From NCBI GenBank assembly GCA_020201485.1, contig JAIVGT010000037.1, positions 1-7,253 on the forward strand: 7,253 nt of DNA, in the 5' to 3' direction. Shown one piece after another: positions 6,432-7,253 of the stretch (its first letter is position 1; every line of letters starts with the position of its first letter). The notes under the pieces are model-generated. The model saw nothing but the letters and a program-made list of their open reading frames with translations. It had not been told where the DNA came from and did not search any database. The DNA comes from Halobacteriales archaeon. Lineage in GTDB: Archaea; Thermoplasmatota; SW-10-69-26; JACQPN01; JAIVGT01. The position numbers were made by a program, and so were the translations under genes.

Positions 6432-7253
6432 ATGCCCGCCCTGGTCGAGTTCGACAACGTCGCCAAGTTCTACGGCGCGCACCAGGCCCTCGGCCCGCTC
6501 ACGCTCAGCCTGCCCGACGCCTCCGTCGGCCTCCTCGGCCCGAACGGCGCGGGCAAGAGCACCTTCCTCCGCCTCCTGCTGGGCATGGTCCCGCCGACCT
6601 CCGGCACCATCCGCGTGCTCGGCGAGGAGGTGCGCAGCAGCAAGGACCTGCGCGGCAAGGTCGGCTACGCGCCCGAGGGCGACAGCCTGTTCCCGGAGCT
6701 CGACGGCGTCGAGGCCGTGAGCTACGCCGGCCGGCTCGCCGGCATGGGCAAGGCGGATGCCCTGCAGCGCGCCCACCAGGTGCTGGACTACGTGGAGCTG
6801 GGCGAGGCGCGCTACCGGAGCGTGGAGAAGTACAGCACCGGCATGCGGCAGCGGCTGAAGCTCGCGCAATCCCTGGTGCACGACCCGCAGGTGCTCGTCC
6901 TCGACGAGCCCACGGAAGGCGTGGACCCCGAGGCGCGCCAGCACCTCCTCGACCTCATCGGCGAGCTGGAGGGCGAGCACGGCCTGAAGGTCCTGCTCAG
7001 CACACACCTCCTGCACGACGTGGAGCGGCTCGTCACGCACGCCGTCGTGCTGAACCGGGGACGCGTCGCCGCGCAGGGCTCCCTGGAAGAGCTGAAGCGC
7101 GCCAGCAGCCGGGCCTACCTGCTGCGCGTGAACGGCCCGGCAGACCCGCTCCACGAGCGCTTCCAGCGCGCCGGCATCAAGGCGGAGAGCATCGCGCCCA
7201 ACCTGCGCGTCGAGACGGACGACCCGCGCGCCGTGCTGCGCATCGTGCAGGAC
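6432..7253 (+). CDS. ABC transporter ATP-binding protein (ABC-2 exporter class), 3'-partial
   Basis: ATPase subunit that would power a membrane permease on the cytosolic face. The window contains 274 codons with no stop, so the gene continues downstream; family members of this type are about 300 residues. Seen: Walker A GPNGAGKST at 36-44; Q-loop region GYAPE at 78-82, with Glu where many ABC ATPases have Gln; ABC signature YSTGMRQRL at 134-142 in place of the LSGGQ form; Walker B VLVLDEPT at 154-161; D-loop GVDP at 163-166; and the H-loop histidine 192 in STH. The PE and YSTGM variants are typical of ATPases working with ABC-2 permeases (CcmA/NatA/NosF-like). After about residue 215 comes an accessory C-terminal domain, still open at the edge. 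The start was chosen because the coupling-ready VEFDNVAKFYG strand begins right after it. Substrate cannot be told; the permease is expected just downstream. Confidence 0.93.
   Translation, partial: MPALVEFDNVAKFYGAHQALGPLTLSLPDASVGLLGPNGAGKSTFLRLLLGMVPPTSGTIRVLGEEVRSSKDLRGKVGYAPEGDSLFPELDGVEAVSYAGRLAGMGKADALQRAHQVLDYVELGEARYRSVEKYSTGMRQRLKLAQSLVHDPQVLVLDEPTEGVDPEARQHLLDLIGELEGEHGLKVLLSTHLLHDVERLVTHAVVLNRGRVAAQGSLEELKRASSRAYLLRVNGPADPLHERFQRAGIKAESIAPNLRVETDDPRAVLRIVQD

Noticed and set aside
6189..7154. A minus-strand 321-codon open frame opposite the ABC ATPase
   Set aside because: The plus strand encodes a full set of ABC ATPase motifs in one uninterrupted frame; the opposite frame shows none.
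1..7253. CRISPR array, tRNA/rRNA genes, insertion sequence or phage genes
   Set aside because: No regularly spaced direct repeats with unique spacers, no tRNA-like cloverleaf, no transposase or phage motifs and no terminal inverted repeats were seen. The only periodic repeats are the coding Asp-boxes.

Overview
This is GC-rich DNA (about two thirds G+C by eye) from an archaeon. The strongest evidence is a complete group II chaperonin (thermosome) gene with a Shine-Dalgarno site, alongside lipobox-type surface proteins. The chaperonin is lysine-rich and lacks the acidic bias of haloarchaeal versions, and its tail is glycine/methionine-rich. A high-GC Thermoplasmatota-like lineage would fit, but that placement is inference and not proven by the sequence.

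Layout. (1) Positions 2-4282 hold three tandem, same-strand paralogues of about 465-475 residues. Each is a predicted membrane-anchored lipoprotein whose mature part is a beta-propeller built from Asp-box (BNR) repeats, as in sialidase-like folds. The first is cut at its 5' end by the window edge. The second follows after 45 nt and the third after only 3 nt, so genes 2 and 3 are almost certainly one transcript. (2) Positions 4297-4446 on the minus strand hold a probable 49-residue zinc-finger protein, convergent with the third paralogue. (3) Positions 4447-4630 are a divergent intergenic region. It carries a TATA-like element inside a perfect inverted repeat, followed by a leader hairpin that overlaps the thermosome ribosome binding site. 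(4) Positions 4631-6295 encode the thermosome subunit, followed by a GC hairpin with a T-rich tail. (5) From 6432 to the window end an ABC-type ATPase is open without a stop. It is of the class that pairs with ABC-2 permeases, and its partner probably lies just downstream.

The parts do not form one obvious pathway. The propeller lipoproteins look like a lineage-expanded cell-surface family of unknown ligand. The thermosome is a core folding machine with possible stress control visible upstream. The ABC ATPase starts a separate transport unit. The points most worth a second look are the thermosome control region (palindrome over the TATA-like element plus an SD-masking hairpin), the tandem lipoprotein expansion with selective loss of one cysteine pair, and the small zinc-finger gene.
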